Translations under genes and position numbers: made by a program | Source: Luteipulveratus flavus | GTDB lineage: Bacteria; Actinomycetota; Actinomycetes; Actinomycetales; Dermatophilaceae | NCBI RefSeq assembly: GCF_029439465.1 | Contig: NZ_JAROAV010000015.1 | Location: 1-47,319 of the forward strand | Reading direction: 5' to 3' | DNA length: 47,319 nucleotides | Shown: in pieces, positions 16,776 through 25,249 of the stretch | Layout: every line of letters starts with the position of its first letter | Numbering within the stretch: position 1 is the stretch's first letter | The notes under the pieces: model-generated | The model's input: only the letters and a program-made list of their open reading frames with translations | Databases searched by the model: none | Told to the model about the DNA's origin: nothing

Positions 16776-17960
16776 TCAGTTCGCCGAGCTCGTGCCGAGC
16801 GTCACCGTCGCGGAGTGGCTCGATCCGGACGCGTCGCTCCACTGCACGCTGACCCGCTGGCCCGGCTGGTAGGCGTCCATCACCGAAGACAGCCGGCTCG
16901 CGTCGCTGATCGTGTGGCCGCCGACCGCGGTGATGGTGTCGCCCGCGGCCAGCCCGGCGGACGCGACGCCGCTCCCGTCGAGCACGCCCACCACCGCGGC
17001 CCCGGCCGCGCTCCCGTACGAGCCGTCACCGGTGCCGTACGGCGACCAGCCGCCGTACGCGGACCCGTCGGATGTCGTACCGCTGGACACCTCGACGCCG
17101 AGCGCCGCCCGCGCACCGATGTGGTTGGTCGCGGTGTGGGTGCCGTTCTGGATCTGCGTCGCGATGGACAGGGCGGAGGCGATCGGGATGGCGTACCCGG
17201 TGATGGGCGACCGGCTCGACGCGGCCGTGTCCATGCCGACCACCTCGCCGTCGGCGTCGGTGAGCGGGCCGCCGGAGTAGCCGGCGACGATCTGGGCGTT
17301 CGTCTGGAGCAGCCCGGTCAGCGTCTCGGAGCCGGACGACTCGTCCGAGGCGGTGATCTGCTGGCCGCTGGCGGTGATCGTGCCGCTGGTCTTGTAGAGC
17401 GTGCCCTGACCGCCACCCTGCCCGATCGCCGTGACCGCCTCACCGACGGTCGTGGTGGTGTCGAACGTTGCGGTGGCCAGGCCGCTCGCGTCCGTCAGCT
17501 TCAGCACTGCAACGTCGTGCGACTCGTCGTACCCGACCACGCTTGCGGTGTACGTCTTGCCGCCGCTCGCCGTGACGCGGATCGACGTCGAGCCCTCGAC
17601 CACGTGGTAGTTGGTGAGCACGACGCCGTCGGAGCGCAGCACGATCCCGGACCCTGCGCCCTCACCGCCCGGCAGGACGGTGTCGACCATGACGACGCCG
17701 GACGCCGAGGAGACGGGCGTACCCGAGGTGGTCGTGGTCTGGCTCGACGATCCGTAGCCGTAGCCCCAGTCGGCCGGCGACCCGCTCGACCCGGCGGAGC
17801 CTGAGCCCGACGAGCCGGAGCCGGACGAGCCCGCGCTCGCGGGCGCGCTCGTCACCGTGGGCGAGGTGTCCTGCATGGCGCGGTCGATGGTGACCGCGGT
17901 GGCAGGGGCGACCGTGAGCAGCAGCGCACTGGTGGCGGCGATGGCGAGACGAGTTCTCAT
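16776..17960 (-). CDS. Secreted HtrA-like trypsin-type protease with PDZ domain
   Basis: 394 aa. Signal peptide at residues 1-22, then a Ser/Gly linker (to about 80). The S1C protease domain has the full triad: His119 in TNYHVVEG, Asp149 in DESHDVAVLKL and Ser229 in AGYSGGPL; the usual GNSGGP is changed to GYSGGP. Residues about 305-390 are a PDZ domain (GLAAGDTITAVGGHTISD). This is the layout of actinobacterial PepD/HtrA-type proteases, which degrade or refold damaged exported proteins. Here it lacks a membrane anchor and is probably secreted. AGGAGG lies shortly before the ATG. Confidence 0.9.
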   Translation of the reverse strand: MRTRLAIAATSALLLTVAPATAVTIDRAMQDTSPTVTSAPASAGSSGSGSSGSGSAGSSGSPADWGYGYGSSSQTTTTSGTPVSSASGVVMVDTVLPGGEGAGSGIVLRSDGVVLTNYHVVEGSTSIRVTASGGKTYTASVVGYDESHDVAVLKLTDASGLATATFDTTTTVGEAVTAIGQGGGQGTLYKTSGTITASGQQITASDESSGSETLTGLLQTNAQIVAGYSGGPLTDADGEVVGMDTAASSRSPITGYAIPIASALSIATQIQNGTHTATNHIGARAALGVEVSSGTTSDGSAYGGWSPYGTGDGSYGSAAGAAVVGVLDGSGVASAGLAAGDTITAVGGHTISDASRLSSVMDAYQPGQRVSVQWSDASGSSHSATVTLGTSSAN

Positions 17961-18406
17961 GACGTCCTCCTGAGGTCCAGGACCTCAGTCGACTCCCGCC
18001 AGCCTGAACCCGCCTAGGTCAGCCCTGTGGCTCTCCTGTGGGCCGGAGCGGTGACCTTCCCGGACCGCGTCAGCGACTCGACCCCATCCAGCTGCGGTGG
18101 CCTGATGTGCGCGGTGGCGCGAACAAGCCAAGCCTTCGCGAGGCGCAGCAGATCCATGCGACCGAAGGGGCCTGTGAGCGCCGGCAGCTCGGGTTCGTAC
18201 GCAGCCCGGCTGCTGACGAGCCCATGGATCCCGATTGGCGACGCATCGCGGCTGGCGATGACTTCGAGGACCGTTCTGACGCGGTGCCACCCGGTGGCTG
18301 GACGTGGCCTGAGGACTCGACCACGCTCTACTGGTGGCGCCGGACCTTCTGGCGCGGTCCAGTGCACCAGATGCGTGATCTTGGATGTCGTCGAAGGGAG
18401 CGGCCC
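17961..18406. other. 446-bp stretch without a convincing gene
   Basis: After the protease promoter region (the AGGAGG near 17968 serves the minus strand) no ORF here shows a recognisable domain. The plus frame that runs into the nucleotidyltransferase ORF encodes a Trp-rich segment (WTWPEDSTTLYWWRR near 18300) that could be a gene remnant. Taken with the damaged toxin-antitoxin pair downstream, this looks like a decaying accessory patch. Confidence 0.45.
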
Positions 18407-18736
18407 GTGTCGACCGAGGGACAGCCATCCCCCATGCGGCCATCGATCGCCCTGCGGCGGCATCGCGCCGAGGCCGAGCGCGTCGCGGCACGGCACCGCG
18501 CGGTCGAGATGCGGGTGTTCGGCTCGGTGGCTTGGGGTGAGGACCGACCGGGCAGCGACCTCGACCTGCTGGCGTCGTTCGCGCCCGACGCCTCGCTCTT
18601 CGACCAGGTCGAGCTGGCACAGGAGCTCGAAGACCTGCTGGGCGTCCGAGTCGACGTGGTGAGCGCGGCAGCGCAGGGCCCCGCGCCGACGTCATCCGCG
18701 CCACCTCCCAGCCGTGGTGACCGACGACCGTGCTGA
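18407..18736 (+). CDS. MNT-domain nucleotidyltransferase (MntA-type antitoxin), frameshifted tail
   Basis: 109 aa as read. Residues 38-55 carry the minimal nucleotidyltransferase motif GSVAWG-x5-SDLDLL (Gly39-Ser40, Asp51, Asp53), and Asp83 in RVDVV is the third carboxylate. Such proteins AMPylate and silence HEPN toxins. GGGAG six bases before the GTG is a good ribosome site. After Ser86 the frame reads AAAQGPAPTSS, unlike the family; one inserted base near 18667 restores a tail ending ADVIRATSQPW with a stop at 18718-18720. That stop overlaps a GTG in the GTGA style usual for this pair. So the antitoxin gene appears frameshifted near its 3' end. The catalytic core is intact. Confidence 0.7.
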   Translation: MSTEGQPSPMRPSIALRRHRAEAERVAARHRAVEMRVFGSVAWGEDRPGSDLDLLASFAPDASLFDQVELAQELEDLLGVRVDVVSAAAQGPAPTSSAPPPSRGDRRPC

Positions 18737-18779
18737 CCGCCGAGCGAACCTTGCTGGCAACGAGGCTCTCGGGTCGTGA
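18717..18779 (+). pseudogene. Remnant start of a HEPN toxin gene
   Basis: From GTG 18717 the first codons read MTDDRADRR, a typical opening of HEPN-family (HepT/DUF86) partners of MNT proteins, then the frame breaks down and stops at 18777-18779. No HEPN RxxxxH motif follows in any frame. The position, overlapping the frame-corrected antitoxin stop, is what a functional operon would have. This is inference from context and a very short match. Confidence 0.45.
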
Positions 18780-18852
18780 GCCGATCGATCCCGTCGTCAG
18801 TGCAGTGAGCCAACGCGCGACGACATCGGTGCAGCCGACTAGCGTGAGGAGC

Positions 18853-19182
18853 GTGAGATCCGCACTGCTCGCCGCGACCGGGGTCGCGGCTGGGCTACTT
18901 GGCCTGCTGCTGGGATCGGCGCCGTCAGGGGTCGAGCCGGACGGGCTGTACGTCGACTGCGGACGTGCGCTGTTCCACGACCGGGACGTGTTGCCTCACC
19001 CGGCCTGCGCCTCGGCGTACGAGCCGTTCCAGACCGTCTCGGTCGTCCTGCTGGTCGTCGCAGCGGGTCTGATGCTCGCGGCAGCGGTCACGGTTGCGAG
19101 GAGGCTGCGCCGTCGGTCCAGCGGCACACGCCAGGACCCGGGTCTGACGGGCCAGCACTCGGCGGCGACGGCTAAGCCTTGA
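18853..19182 (+). CDS. Small two-helix membrane protein
   Basis: 109 aa. One hydrophobic segment at residues 2-22 and a second at about 62-82, with a short polar loop between them (VEPDGLYVDCGRALFHDRD, two Cys in all with PACASAY) and a basic tail. I do not recognise a family; the layout recalls small actinobacterial membrane proteins of unknown role. TAGCGT ends seven bases before this GTG, supporting a leaderless start here rather than at upstream GTGs (18730, 18844). The end overlaps the convergent lipase gene by 11 bp. Confidence 0.6.
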   Translation: MRSALLAATGVAAGLLGLLLGSAPSGVEPDGLYVDCGRALFHDRDVLPHPACASAYEPFQTVSVVLLVVAAGLMLAAAVTVARRLRRRSSGTRQDPGLTGQHSAATAKP

Positions 19183-20101
19183 GGGTCTTGGCGATCCAGG
19201 TGAGGACGTCGGCGGTGACCTCGTCACGGTTGGTCTCGTTCAGCAGCTCGTGCCGTGCACCCGGGTAGAGCGTCAGGATCACGTCCTGGACGCCGGCCGA
19301 ACGCAGCTGTGCCGCAACGGCTTTCACGCCCTTGGCGCCCTTGCCGCCGACCGGGTCCTGGTCGCCGGAGATCACCAGGACGGGCAGCCCGGACGGGATC
19401 CGTGCCACGTCACGGTCGCTGCTGATCTCGGCCAGACCGCCGAGCAGGTCGACGTAGAACGCGGAGGTGAAGACCTCGCCGCAGCGCGGGTCGGCGATGT
19501 ACGTGTCGACCTCGGCCTCGTCGCGAGACAGCCAGTCGAAGTCGGTGCGCGTCGGCTTGAACGCCGCGTTGTACTGCCCGAACGTGAGCTTGTTCATCAA
19601 GTCGCTGGGGTGCCGTCGCCCACGCACCCGTGCCTCGACCGACGCCACCGCCTTACCGACCTTGCCGAGCAGACCGGGGTCGGTCGCGGTACCGCACAGC
19701 ACCAGGCCGGCGAGCTCGTCGCCGTGCCGCATCGCGTACGACCGCGCCAGGAACGAGCCCATGCTGTGCCCGAACAGCACGACGGACAGCCCCGGGTGCT
19801 CTGAACAAGCACGCTCGGTGAGGGCGAACAGGTCCTCCACGACCGTGCCCCAGCCGTCGGAGTCGGCGAGGTACCCGGTGTCGGCACCCTCCGACGTACG
19901 GCCGTGGCCGCGGTGGTCCTCGGCGTACACCGCGTAACCCGCATCAGTCAGCGCCTGCGCGAACCGCTCGTACCGCGCGGCGTGCTCGGCCATGCCGTGC
20001 GCCAGCTGGACGATCGCGGACGGCTCGCCGTCGGGCAGCCACCGGTGGACGTGCAGCGACGTACCGTCGTGGGACTCCAGGGTGAACGTGTCGGCGCGCA
20101 T
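19172..20101 (-). CDS. Alpha/beta hydrolase, monoacylglycerol-lipase type
   Basis: 309 aa of the Hydrolase_4 (serine aminopeptidase S33 / monoglyceride lipase) group. Visible: oxyanion segment LAHGMAEHAARY, the EDHRGHGRT block, nucleophile Ser113 in GHSMGS, acid Asp in ISGDQDPVG and His in GARHELLNE. No signal peptide, so cytosolic. It would hydrolyse monoacylglycerols or lysophospholipids. GAGGT six bases before the ATG supports the start. Length matches the family. Confidence 0.9.
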   Translation of the reverse strand: MRADTFTLESHDGTSLHVHRWLPDGEPSAIVQLAHGMAEHAARYERFAQALTDAGYAVYAEDHRGHGRTSEGADTGYLADSDGWGTVVEDLFALTERACSEHPGLSVVLFGHSMGSFLARSYAMRHGDELAGLVLCGTATDPGLLGKVGKAVASVEARVRGRRHPSDLMNKLTFGQYNAAFKPTRTDFDWLSRDEAEVDTYIADPRCGEVFTSAFYVDLLGGLAEISSDRDVARIPSGLPVLVISGDQDPVGGKGAKGVKAVAAQLRSAGVQDVILTLYPGARHELLNETNRDEVTADVLTWIAKTLKA

Positions 20102-20167
20102 CGGTGACCTCGCGATCGAAGGGGCTCGTCGGCGCCACCGTAGTTCGCCGGTACGTCGGAGGTGGCC

Positions 20168-20341
20168 TCAGTCGCGCAGGTCGCCACCATCCGGGCGCTT
20201 CTCGCCGTCGCCGGCCCGATCCTCGTCGAACGTCGGTCGACCGGCAGGCGGGACGATGGGCGGCGTAACGTCCGGCCACCCGTCGGTGTTCCGGTACGTC
20301 TGCCACGGGTTGAGCTTCTTCAGCCAGTCCATCGCGCCCAT
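20168..20341 (-). CDS. Small hypothetical protein
   Basis: 57 aa, MGAMDWLKKLNPW then a Pro-rich middle (TPPIVPPAGRP) and an acidic Asp/Gly/Glu tail. I do not recognise it. Three Trp and the amphipathic start could sit at the membrane surface. A start at the second Met (20332) is equally possible. The upstream stretch to 20527 holds the promoter of rtcB; no other gene is seen there. Confidence 0.45.
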   Translation of the reverse strand: MGAMDWLKKLNPWQTYRNTDGWPDVTPPIVPPAGRPTFDEDRAGDGEKRPDGGDLRD

Positions 20342-20527
20342 CCATCGATCGTAGGCCGCAGCGCTCCTACGGTGTGTCACACCGCGCAGAGCCCCTCGCG
20401 GTGGGTCACACCGCGCGTGCTTGCCAAGCCGGACACATGCGAATAAACCGGTGCACAAGGGGTTTTCGCGTTCGTACGGTCAGTGACGGTCCGCTCGAAC
20501 CGCGAGCGATAGAAGACGGGAAGGACG

Positions 20528-21697
20528 ATGGAGCAGATCAACGGGAAGCTCATCAGCTGGGCTTCCATCCTCGAGCAGGGCACCCGCGACCAGGCGGTCA
20601 CGACGGCGCGGATGCCGTTCATCCACCCCCACCTCGCGCTGATGCCCGACGCGCACCTGGGCCTGGGCGCGACGGTGGGTTCGGTCATCCCGACCCTCGG
20701 CGCGATCATGCCCGCCGCGGTGGGCGTCGACATCGGCTGCGGCATGATCGCGGTCCGCACCCAGTACACCCTCGACCAGCTCCCCGAGGACCGGCGCCCG
20801 GTCCGGGAGGCGATCGAGCGGGCGGTCCCCGTGAGCGCGGGCGCGGCCAACCGCACGATCAGCCGCGAGCACACGCAGCGGCGCCTCGAGGAGCTGCGCG
20901 GGCTGGCCGAGCAGGCCGGCTTCGACCCGTCGTCGCATGCGAAGAAGTGGGAGCTGCAGCTGGGCACGCTCGGCTCGGGCAACCACTTCATCGAGATCAC
21001 CGTCGACGAGCAGCAGCGGGTGTGGCTGTTCCTGCACTCCGGCTCCCGGGGCGTCGGCAACCGGATCGCCCAGCACCACATCGGCATCGCCCGGAAGCGG
21101 TGCGAGCAGTGGTGGATCCAGCTGCCGCACCGTGATCTCGCCTACCTCGTCGACGGCACCCCGGAGTTCGACGCGTACATCACCCAGATGCGGTGGGCGC
21201 AGCACTACGCGCTGCTCAACCGCGAGGAGATGATGGACCGGGTCGAGCGCCAGTTCGCCGAGTGGGTCGGTGGTGACGTGGAGCGGCAGGAGGAGATCAA
21301 CTGCCACCACAACTACACCGAGCAGGAGCGCCACTTCGGCAAGCAGGTGTGGTTGTCCCGCAAGGGCGCGATCAACGCCGAGCAGGGCCGGGCCGGCCTG
21401 ATCCCCGGCTCGATGGGCACCGCGTCGTACGTCGTCGCCGGGCTCGGCAACCCGCTCGCCCTCAACTCGGCACCGCACGGCGCCGGGCGTGAGTACTCCC
21501 GGACGAAGGCCCGGCAGACCTTCACCCGTGAGCAGCTGCGGGAGGCGATGACGGGCATCGAGTACCGCGACACCGACGCGTTCATCGACGAGATCCCGAC
21601 CGCGTACAAGGACATCGACCAGGTCATGGCGGACGCCAAGGAGCTGGTCGAGATCCGGCACACGCTGCGCCAGGTCGTGAACGTCAAGGGCGACTGA
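20528..21697 (+). CDS. rtcB: RtcB family RNA-splicing ligase
   Basis: 389 aa. RtcB joins 2',3'-cyclic phosphate (or 3'-phosphate) RNA ends to 5'-OH ends using GTP and Mn2+. Seen here: MPDAHLGLGATVGSV, the metal Cys/His block GVDIGCGM, LGSGNHFIE, LHSGSRGVGN, the HHN(Y) segment NCHHNYTEQE, GSMGTASYVV, and SAPHGAGR, whose His takes GMP. The 389-aa length matches the shorter RtcB group common in actinobacteria rather than the about 408-aa E. coli form. GGGAAGGA precedes the ATG closely. No rtcA or rtcR is nearby; the gene stands alone with a terminator after it. Likely role is repair of cleaved tRNA or rRNA. Confidence 0.95.
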   Translation: MEQINGKLISWASILEQGTRDQAVTTARMPFIHPHLALMPDAHLGLGATVGSVIPTLGAIMPAAVGVDIGCGMIAVRTQYTLDQLPEDRRPVREAIERAVPVSAGAANRTISREHTQRRLEELRGLAEQAGFDPSSHAKKWELQLGTLGSGNHFIEITVDEQQRVWLFLHSGSRGVGNRIAQHHIGIARKRCEQWWIQLPHRDLAYLVDGTPEFDAYITQMRWAQHYALLNREEMMDRVERQFAEWVGGDVERQEEINCHHNYTEQERHFGKQVWLSRKGAINAEQGRAGLIPGSMGTASYVVAGLGNPLALNSAPHGAGREYSRTKARQTFTREQLREAMTGIEYRDTDAFIDEIPTAYKDIDQVMADAKELVEIRHTLRQVVNVKGD

Positions 21698-21709
21698 CCC
21701 AGCACGAAG

Positions 21710-21749
21710 CAGAGGCAGGACCGGAGCGAGCGCACCGGTCCTGCCTCTG
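21710..21749 (+). terminator. Terminator after rtcB
   Basis: A perfect 15-bp stem, CAGAGGCAGGACCGG against its complement, with a 10-base loop, 13 bp after the stop codon. Confidence 0.85.
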
Positions 21750-21809
21750 TCGTACGCCGTCGGTCGGGCAGCCGCCCGCTCTGTCCCCGGTCTGTGCTGG
21801 GCTGACCTC

Positions 21810-22475
21810 ATGAGCGAGCAGGGATGGCGGGAGTTCCTCCGGGCCGAGGGCCTCGAGGACTGGGTCGTGCTGCACGGCGGAGCGGCGACGGCGTACGCGG
21901 CGGGCTCCCTCACCGAGGCGGCGGCCCTGGCCGCGGCGGTTGCCGCCGTACCCGGGCTGGAGGAGGCGCGCGGCCTCCTCACCATGAGCAGCGCGCGGCT
22001 GACGGTCCGGCTGGCGCGCGGGGTGGAGCGCATCGAGCCGCACCACATCGAGGTCGCCCGGGCCGTCTCCGCGGTGGCGCGAGCGCACAGGGTCGTCGCC
22101 GACCGTGGCGCCGTGCAGGAGGTCCAGGTCGCGGTGGCCGCGCGGCCGGACGACCTCGACGTCGGCTTCTGGCGAGCCGTCCTGGGCTACGACACGCTGG
22201 CCGACGACAACGGGATCGACCCGCTCGGCCACGGCTCGACGTTCTGGATGCAGGACCTCGACCCCGCCAGGCCGCTACGGCACGCCATGCACATCGACGT
22301 GTCCGTCGCCCGCGAGCACGCGGAGCGACGCCTCGCGGCGGCCCTGGCCGCCGGAGGTCGCGTCGTCGAGGACTCCGAGGCGCCGGCGGCCTGGATCCTC
22401 GCCGACCGCGCCGGCAACAAGGTCTGCATCGCGGCCTGGCCGGACGGCGCCGTCCAGCCGGGCGCCGGTGCATGA
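21810..22475 (+). CDS. PCD-like domain fused to VOC (glyoxalase) domain
   Basis: 221 aa. Residues about 1-100 look like a pterin-4a-carbinolamine dehydratase-like domain (WREFLRAEGLEDWVVLHGGA, then RLTVRLARGVERIEPHHIEVARAVSAVA). Residues about 105-213 form a VOC domain (VQVAVAARPDDLDVGFWRAVLGYD, HIDVSV, DRAGNKVCIAAW), as in many actinobacterial 'glyoxalase-like' proteins. The His-His pair of true dehydratases is not clearly present, so catalysis by the first domain is doubtful. Substrate unknown. The start codon lies after the rtcB terminator. Confidence 0.75.
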   Translation: MSEQGWREFLRAEGLEDWVVLHGGAATAYAAGSLTEAAALAAAVAAVPGLEEARGLLTMSSARLTVRLARGVERIEPHHIEVARAVSAVARAHRVVADRGAVQEVQVAVAARPDDLDVGFWRAVLGYDTLADDNGIDPLGHGSTFWMQDLDPARPLRHAMHIDVSVAREHAERRLAAALAAGGRVVEDSEAPAAWILADRAGNKVCIAAWPDGAVQPGAGA

Positions 22476-22516
22476 GCGGACGAGACCGCGACGACCTGAC
22501 CCGGCGCCGCGGACGG

Positions 22517-23107
22517 TCAGGCGCCGGCGCGGTCCACGCGGCGGTGGAAGCGCATCCCGGCCAGGCCGCCGAGGACGGCGCCCACCAGGCTCGCGACCGC
22601 GACACCGACCGCCGCGGCGATGCCTGCGTCGGTCAGGTCGCCCTCCTTCAGCGGGATGCGCGGAAAGCTGTTCAGGTGAGCCAGCACGTTGTACTTCGTG
22701 CCCGCCGCCGCGACCAGCGCGCTCACCGCGGCCGCGATGACCAGCGCCCACACCCATACCGCCAGGCCCTGCCGGGCGCCGTTGAAGCGCGCCATCCGGC
22801 CCGCGACGTACCCGCCGCACCCGTACGCGACGAAGATGATCGCCAGCAGCGCGACGCCGCCGGTCAGCCCGACCGACTCGGCGTTGCTCTGCACCTTGTC
22901 GGCGGCGAGCCGCACGTCGGCGCCGCTCGCCAGGCCCACGGCCGTACCGCCGGCGGCGAGCAGGGCCGTCAGCAGCAGCGCCGTCCCGGTGGCGGTCAGC
23001 CACCCGAAGAACGCCGAGCCGACCTTCACCCCGCCGTACCGCGCCCTGACATCGACCGCCGGACGCACCTCGTCAGCGGTTCGTCGCCGCGTCATCAGCC
23101 TGACCAT
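22517..23107 (-). CDS. Four-helix membrane protein, YrzE-like
   Basis: 196 aa with hydrophobic segments at about residues 33-58, 80-105, 115-135 and 158-185, and a basic N terminus. The pattern (FFGWLTATGTALLLTALL, then a GGYVAGRMARFNGARQGLAVWVWAL block) is found in actinobacterial proteins named YrzE or DUF-type membrane proteins. The GGYVAGRMA motif is also seen in stress-related small membrane proteins. Function unknown. AGGAGG lies ten bases before the ATG; a second ATG four codons in is possible. Confidence 0.65.
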   Translation of the reverse strand: MVRLMTRRRTADEVRPAVDVRARYGGVKVGSAFFGWLTATGTALLLTALLAAGGTAVGLASGADVRLAADKVQSNAESVGLTGGVALLAIIFVAYGCGGYVAGRMARFNGARQGLAVWVWALVIAAAVSALVAAAGTKYNVLAHLNSFPRIPLKEGDLTDAGIAAAVGVAVASLVGAVLGGLAGMRFHRRVDRAGA

Positions 23108-23201
23108 CGTGTTCGTTTCCTCCTGAGTCGGTTGCTGCGCGCATTCTGGCGGAGCACGCGACCGGCCGAAGGCCGTTCACCGATGCCTGACGTTCACGCC
23201 C

Positions 23202-23918
23202 TCAGCTGCCCTCGGCGTGCTCGTCCTCCAGCCCGCTGAGGTAGGCGGCGAACCCGCCGCGTGCCCGGCCGATCCGGCGGGCGGACGTGAGGACGGGGTC
23301 CTCACCCACCGTGAGGATCGGCAGGCCGGCACCCCGCAGCCGACGGACGAGCTCGACGTCCTCACCGCTCGCCAGCGGCGGGAACCCGCCCACCTGCTCG
23401 TACGCCGCGAGGCCGACGCCGAGGTTCGCGCCGAAGACGTGCTCGTGGCCAGGGCCGAGCTCGTGCCGCGCGAGCCACCGCCGGAGCAGCTCGGGCCCCT
23501 CGTCGGCCGAGTCGGGACGGACGGCGCCCACGCGGGCGGCGTACCCCTGCTCGGCCGCCCGGGCCAGGCCGAGCAGCCAGCTCGGCGGGACGACGCTGTC
23601 GGCGTCGGTGCAGGCGACCCAGACCCTCTCGGCGTCGTGGTGCGCCACCCGGCCGGCCGCGTGCTGCACCCCGGCGGCGCGCGCCGCGCCGACCGACAGC
23701 GCAGCAACCTCGAGCGCGTCCACGCCGGGTGCGGCGGCGACGATGTCCGCTGTGCCGTCGCTGCACCGGTCGAGGACCACCATCACGTGGACCTCGGTCT
23801 CCGGCCGGACGGCGGCCAGGACCCGGCGCGCCCGGGCCAGACCGGTCAGGCAGCGCCCGATCAGCAGCTCCTCGTCACGGGCCGGCACCACCACGCACAT
23901 CGCGTCCAGTCCACTCAT
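23202..23918 (-). CDS. Family 2 glycosyltransferase
   Basis: 238 aa, GT-A fold: CVVVPARDEELLIGRCL at the N terminus, VVLDRCSDGTAD, the metal motif in CTDADSVVP, a GANLGVG turn and the acidic GEDVELVRRLR near the C terminus. No membrane helices, so it acts in the cytosol on a soluble or peripheral acceptor. The ATG overlaps the stop of the preceding deacetylase/methyltransferase gene by four bases (ATGA). It is the last gene of a three-gene operon whose product is unknown. Donor and acceptor sugars cannot be told. Confidence 0.85.
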   Translation of the reverse strand: MSGLDAMCVVVPARDEELLIGRCLTGLARARRVLAAVRPETEVHVMVVLDRCSDGTADIVAAAPGVDALEVAALSVGAARAAGVQHAAGRVAHHDAERVWVACTDADSVVPPSWLLGLARAAEQGYAARVGAVRPDSADEGPELLRRWLARHELGPGHEHVFGANLGVGLAAYEQVGGFPPLASGEDVELVRRLRGAGLPILTVGEDPVLTSARRIGRARGGFAAYLSGLEDEHAEGS

Positions 23919-25249
23919 CGCTGCGGGTCCGGCCACTGCGACGGGTCGGCGTGGACCACGATCTCGACGTCGCGGTCGCGGTACGACGCCGCGACCGGGG
24001 GCAGGCCGCCCTGCGCAAAGCCGCGGTGCACCGCCGCCGCGTCCAGCGGCCAGCCGTGGACCGGGTGCCGCCAGTGGCAGAGCACGACCACGCCGTCCGC
24101 GGTCAGGCACGAGGCGACGCGGGCGACGAGCCCCTCCAAGGCCACGGGGCTGAGGAAGTACCCGATCTCGGACACCACGACGAGGTCGAACGAGCCCTCC
24201 GGCCACTGCTGCGGCACGATCATCCGGTGCACCTCGGCGGTCTCTCCCAGCCGCTGCTCGGACCGCTCGGCCGCCGCGGCAGAGCCGTCGACCGCCACCA
24301 GCCGGTCCACCCGTGACACGAGGTCCTGCGCGAGGACGCCCGTCGAGCAGCCGACCTCCAACCCGCGCCCGAACCGCGCGCGGGGCAGGGCGGCCAGCAG
24401 CAGCGCGCGCTTTCGTCGCTCGTACCACCGCGACTCGACGCCCCACGGGTCCGGGCGCTCGACGTGCAGCCGGTCGAGCCGGTCGTCCTCGACCTCCTCG
24501 GCCGGGGTGAGGGCGAACAGCTCCTGCCCGCCGAGGAAGTGCTCGAGCACGTTCGCGGCCAGCAGGACCTCGTCGCCGGGCTGGTCCGACAGCGGCTCCA
24601 CCTGGCTCGCGTGGCAGGCGATCGCCTCACGCTTCACCGCGCGCGCGGACGCCGTCAGGGGGACGCGGACGAACCGGTCCCACGGCAGGTCGTCCGGCTT
24701 CCCCGCGTGCCACGTCCAGACGGGGTACTCCGCCAGCGTTGCACCCGTGCGGTGAGCGGCCGCCGCGGCGGCGCGGCCCATGGCCTCGTGGTCCGGGTGC
24801 CCGTCGCTGCGGTAGGGGGCGACGACCAGGGTGCGGCGACCGTCCCCGATCAGCGAGACGATCTGCGCGGTCACGTCGTCGAGGTGGTCCGCGAGCCCGC
24901 CGTCGGGTATGTCCAGCATCGAGACGTCAGCCTCGTCCAGGCCCAATGCCTTTGAAGCACAACGCATCTCGTGCCGACGAAGCTCGGCGAGGTCAGCGCG
25001 GGAGTGCGTCGGGGAGTCCGGGTGCGATGCCTCCCCCACGGTCGCGACCAGCACGTGGGTCGCGACTCCCAGGGCCACAGCCGTCGCGATCAGGCCGCCC
25101 GACCCCAGCGTCTCGTCGTCCGGGTGCGCGGCGACCACGACCAACCGCTCGTACGCCGACGGCTCGAGCCCGCCCAGGTCGCGCTCGCGTACTGCGTGCG
25201 CCCACACCGCCGCCGGGGTCCCCGCGTCGTCGTGCGTGAACGACCTCAC
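23915..25249 (-). CDS. Bifunctional PIG-L deacetylase / NodS-like SAM methyltransferase
   Basis: 444 aa, two enzymes in one chain. Residues about 35-235 form a PIG-L (LmbE) zinc deacetylase: AAHPDDETLGSGG (HPDDE at 42-46) and the distal HPDH at 151-154. This family removes N-acetyl groups from GlcNAc-type sugars, as MshB does in mycothiol synthesis. Residues about 270-440 are a class I methyltransferase (motif I LEVGCSTG at 297-304, then VAVDGS) of the NodS type, a family that N-methylates deacetylated amino sugars. The fusion order, deacetylase then methyltransferase, fits consecutive steps on one amine. The GTG overlaps the upstream stop (GTGA); a GTG one codon earlier is possible. Confidence 0.87.
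   Translation of the reverse strand: MRSFTHDDAGTPAAVWAHAVRERDLGGLEPSAYERLVVVAAHPDDETLGSGGLIATAVALGVATHVLVATVGEASHPDSPTHSRADLAELRRHEMRCASKALGLDEADVSMLDIPDGGLADHLDDVTAQIVSLIGDGRRTLVVAPYRSDGHPDHEAMGRAAAAAAHRTGATLAEYPVWTWHAGKPDDLPWDRFVRVPLTASARAVKREAIACHASQVEPLSDQPGDEVLLAANVLEHFLGGQELFALTPAEEVEDDRLDRLHVERPDPWGVESRWYERRKRALLLAALPRARFGRGLEVGCSTGVLAQDLVSRVDRLVAVDGSAAAAERSEQRLGETAEVHRMIVPQQWPEGSFDLVVVSEIGYFLSPVALEGLVARVASCLTADGVVVLCHWRHPVHGWPLDAAAVHRGFAQGGLPPVAASYRDRDVEIVVHADPSQWPDPQR

Noticed and set aside
20480-22048. 522-codon minus-strand frame over rtcB
   Set aside because: Antisense shadow of a fully recognisable RtcB gene.
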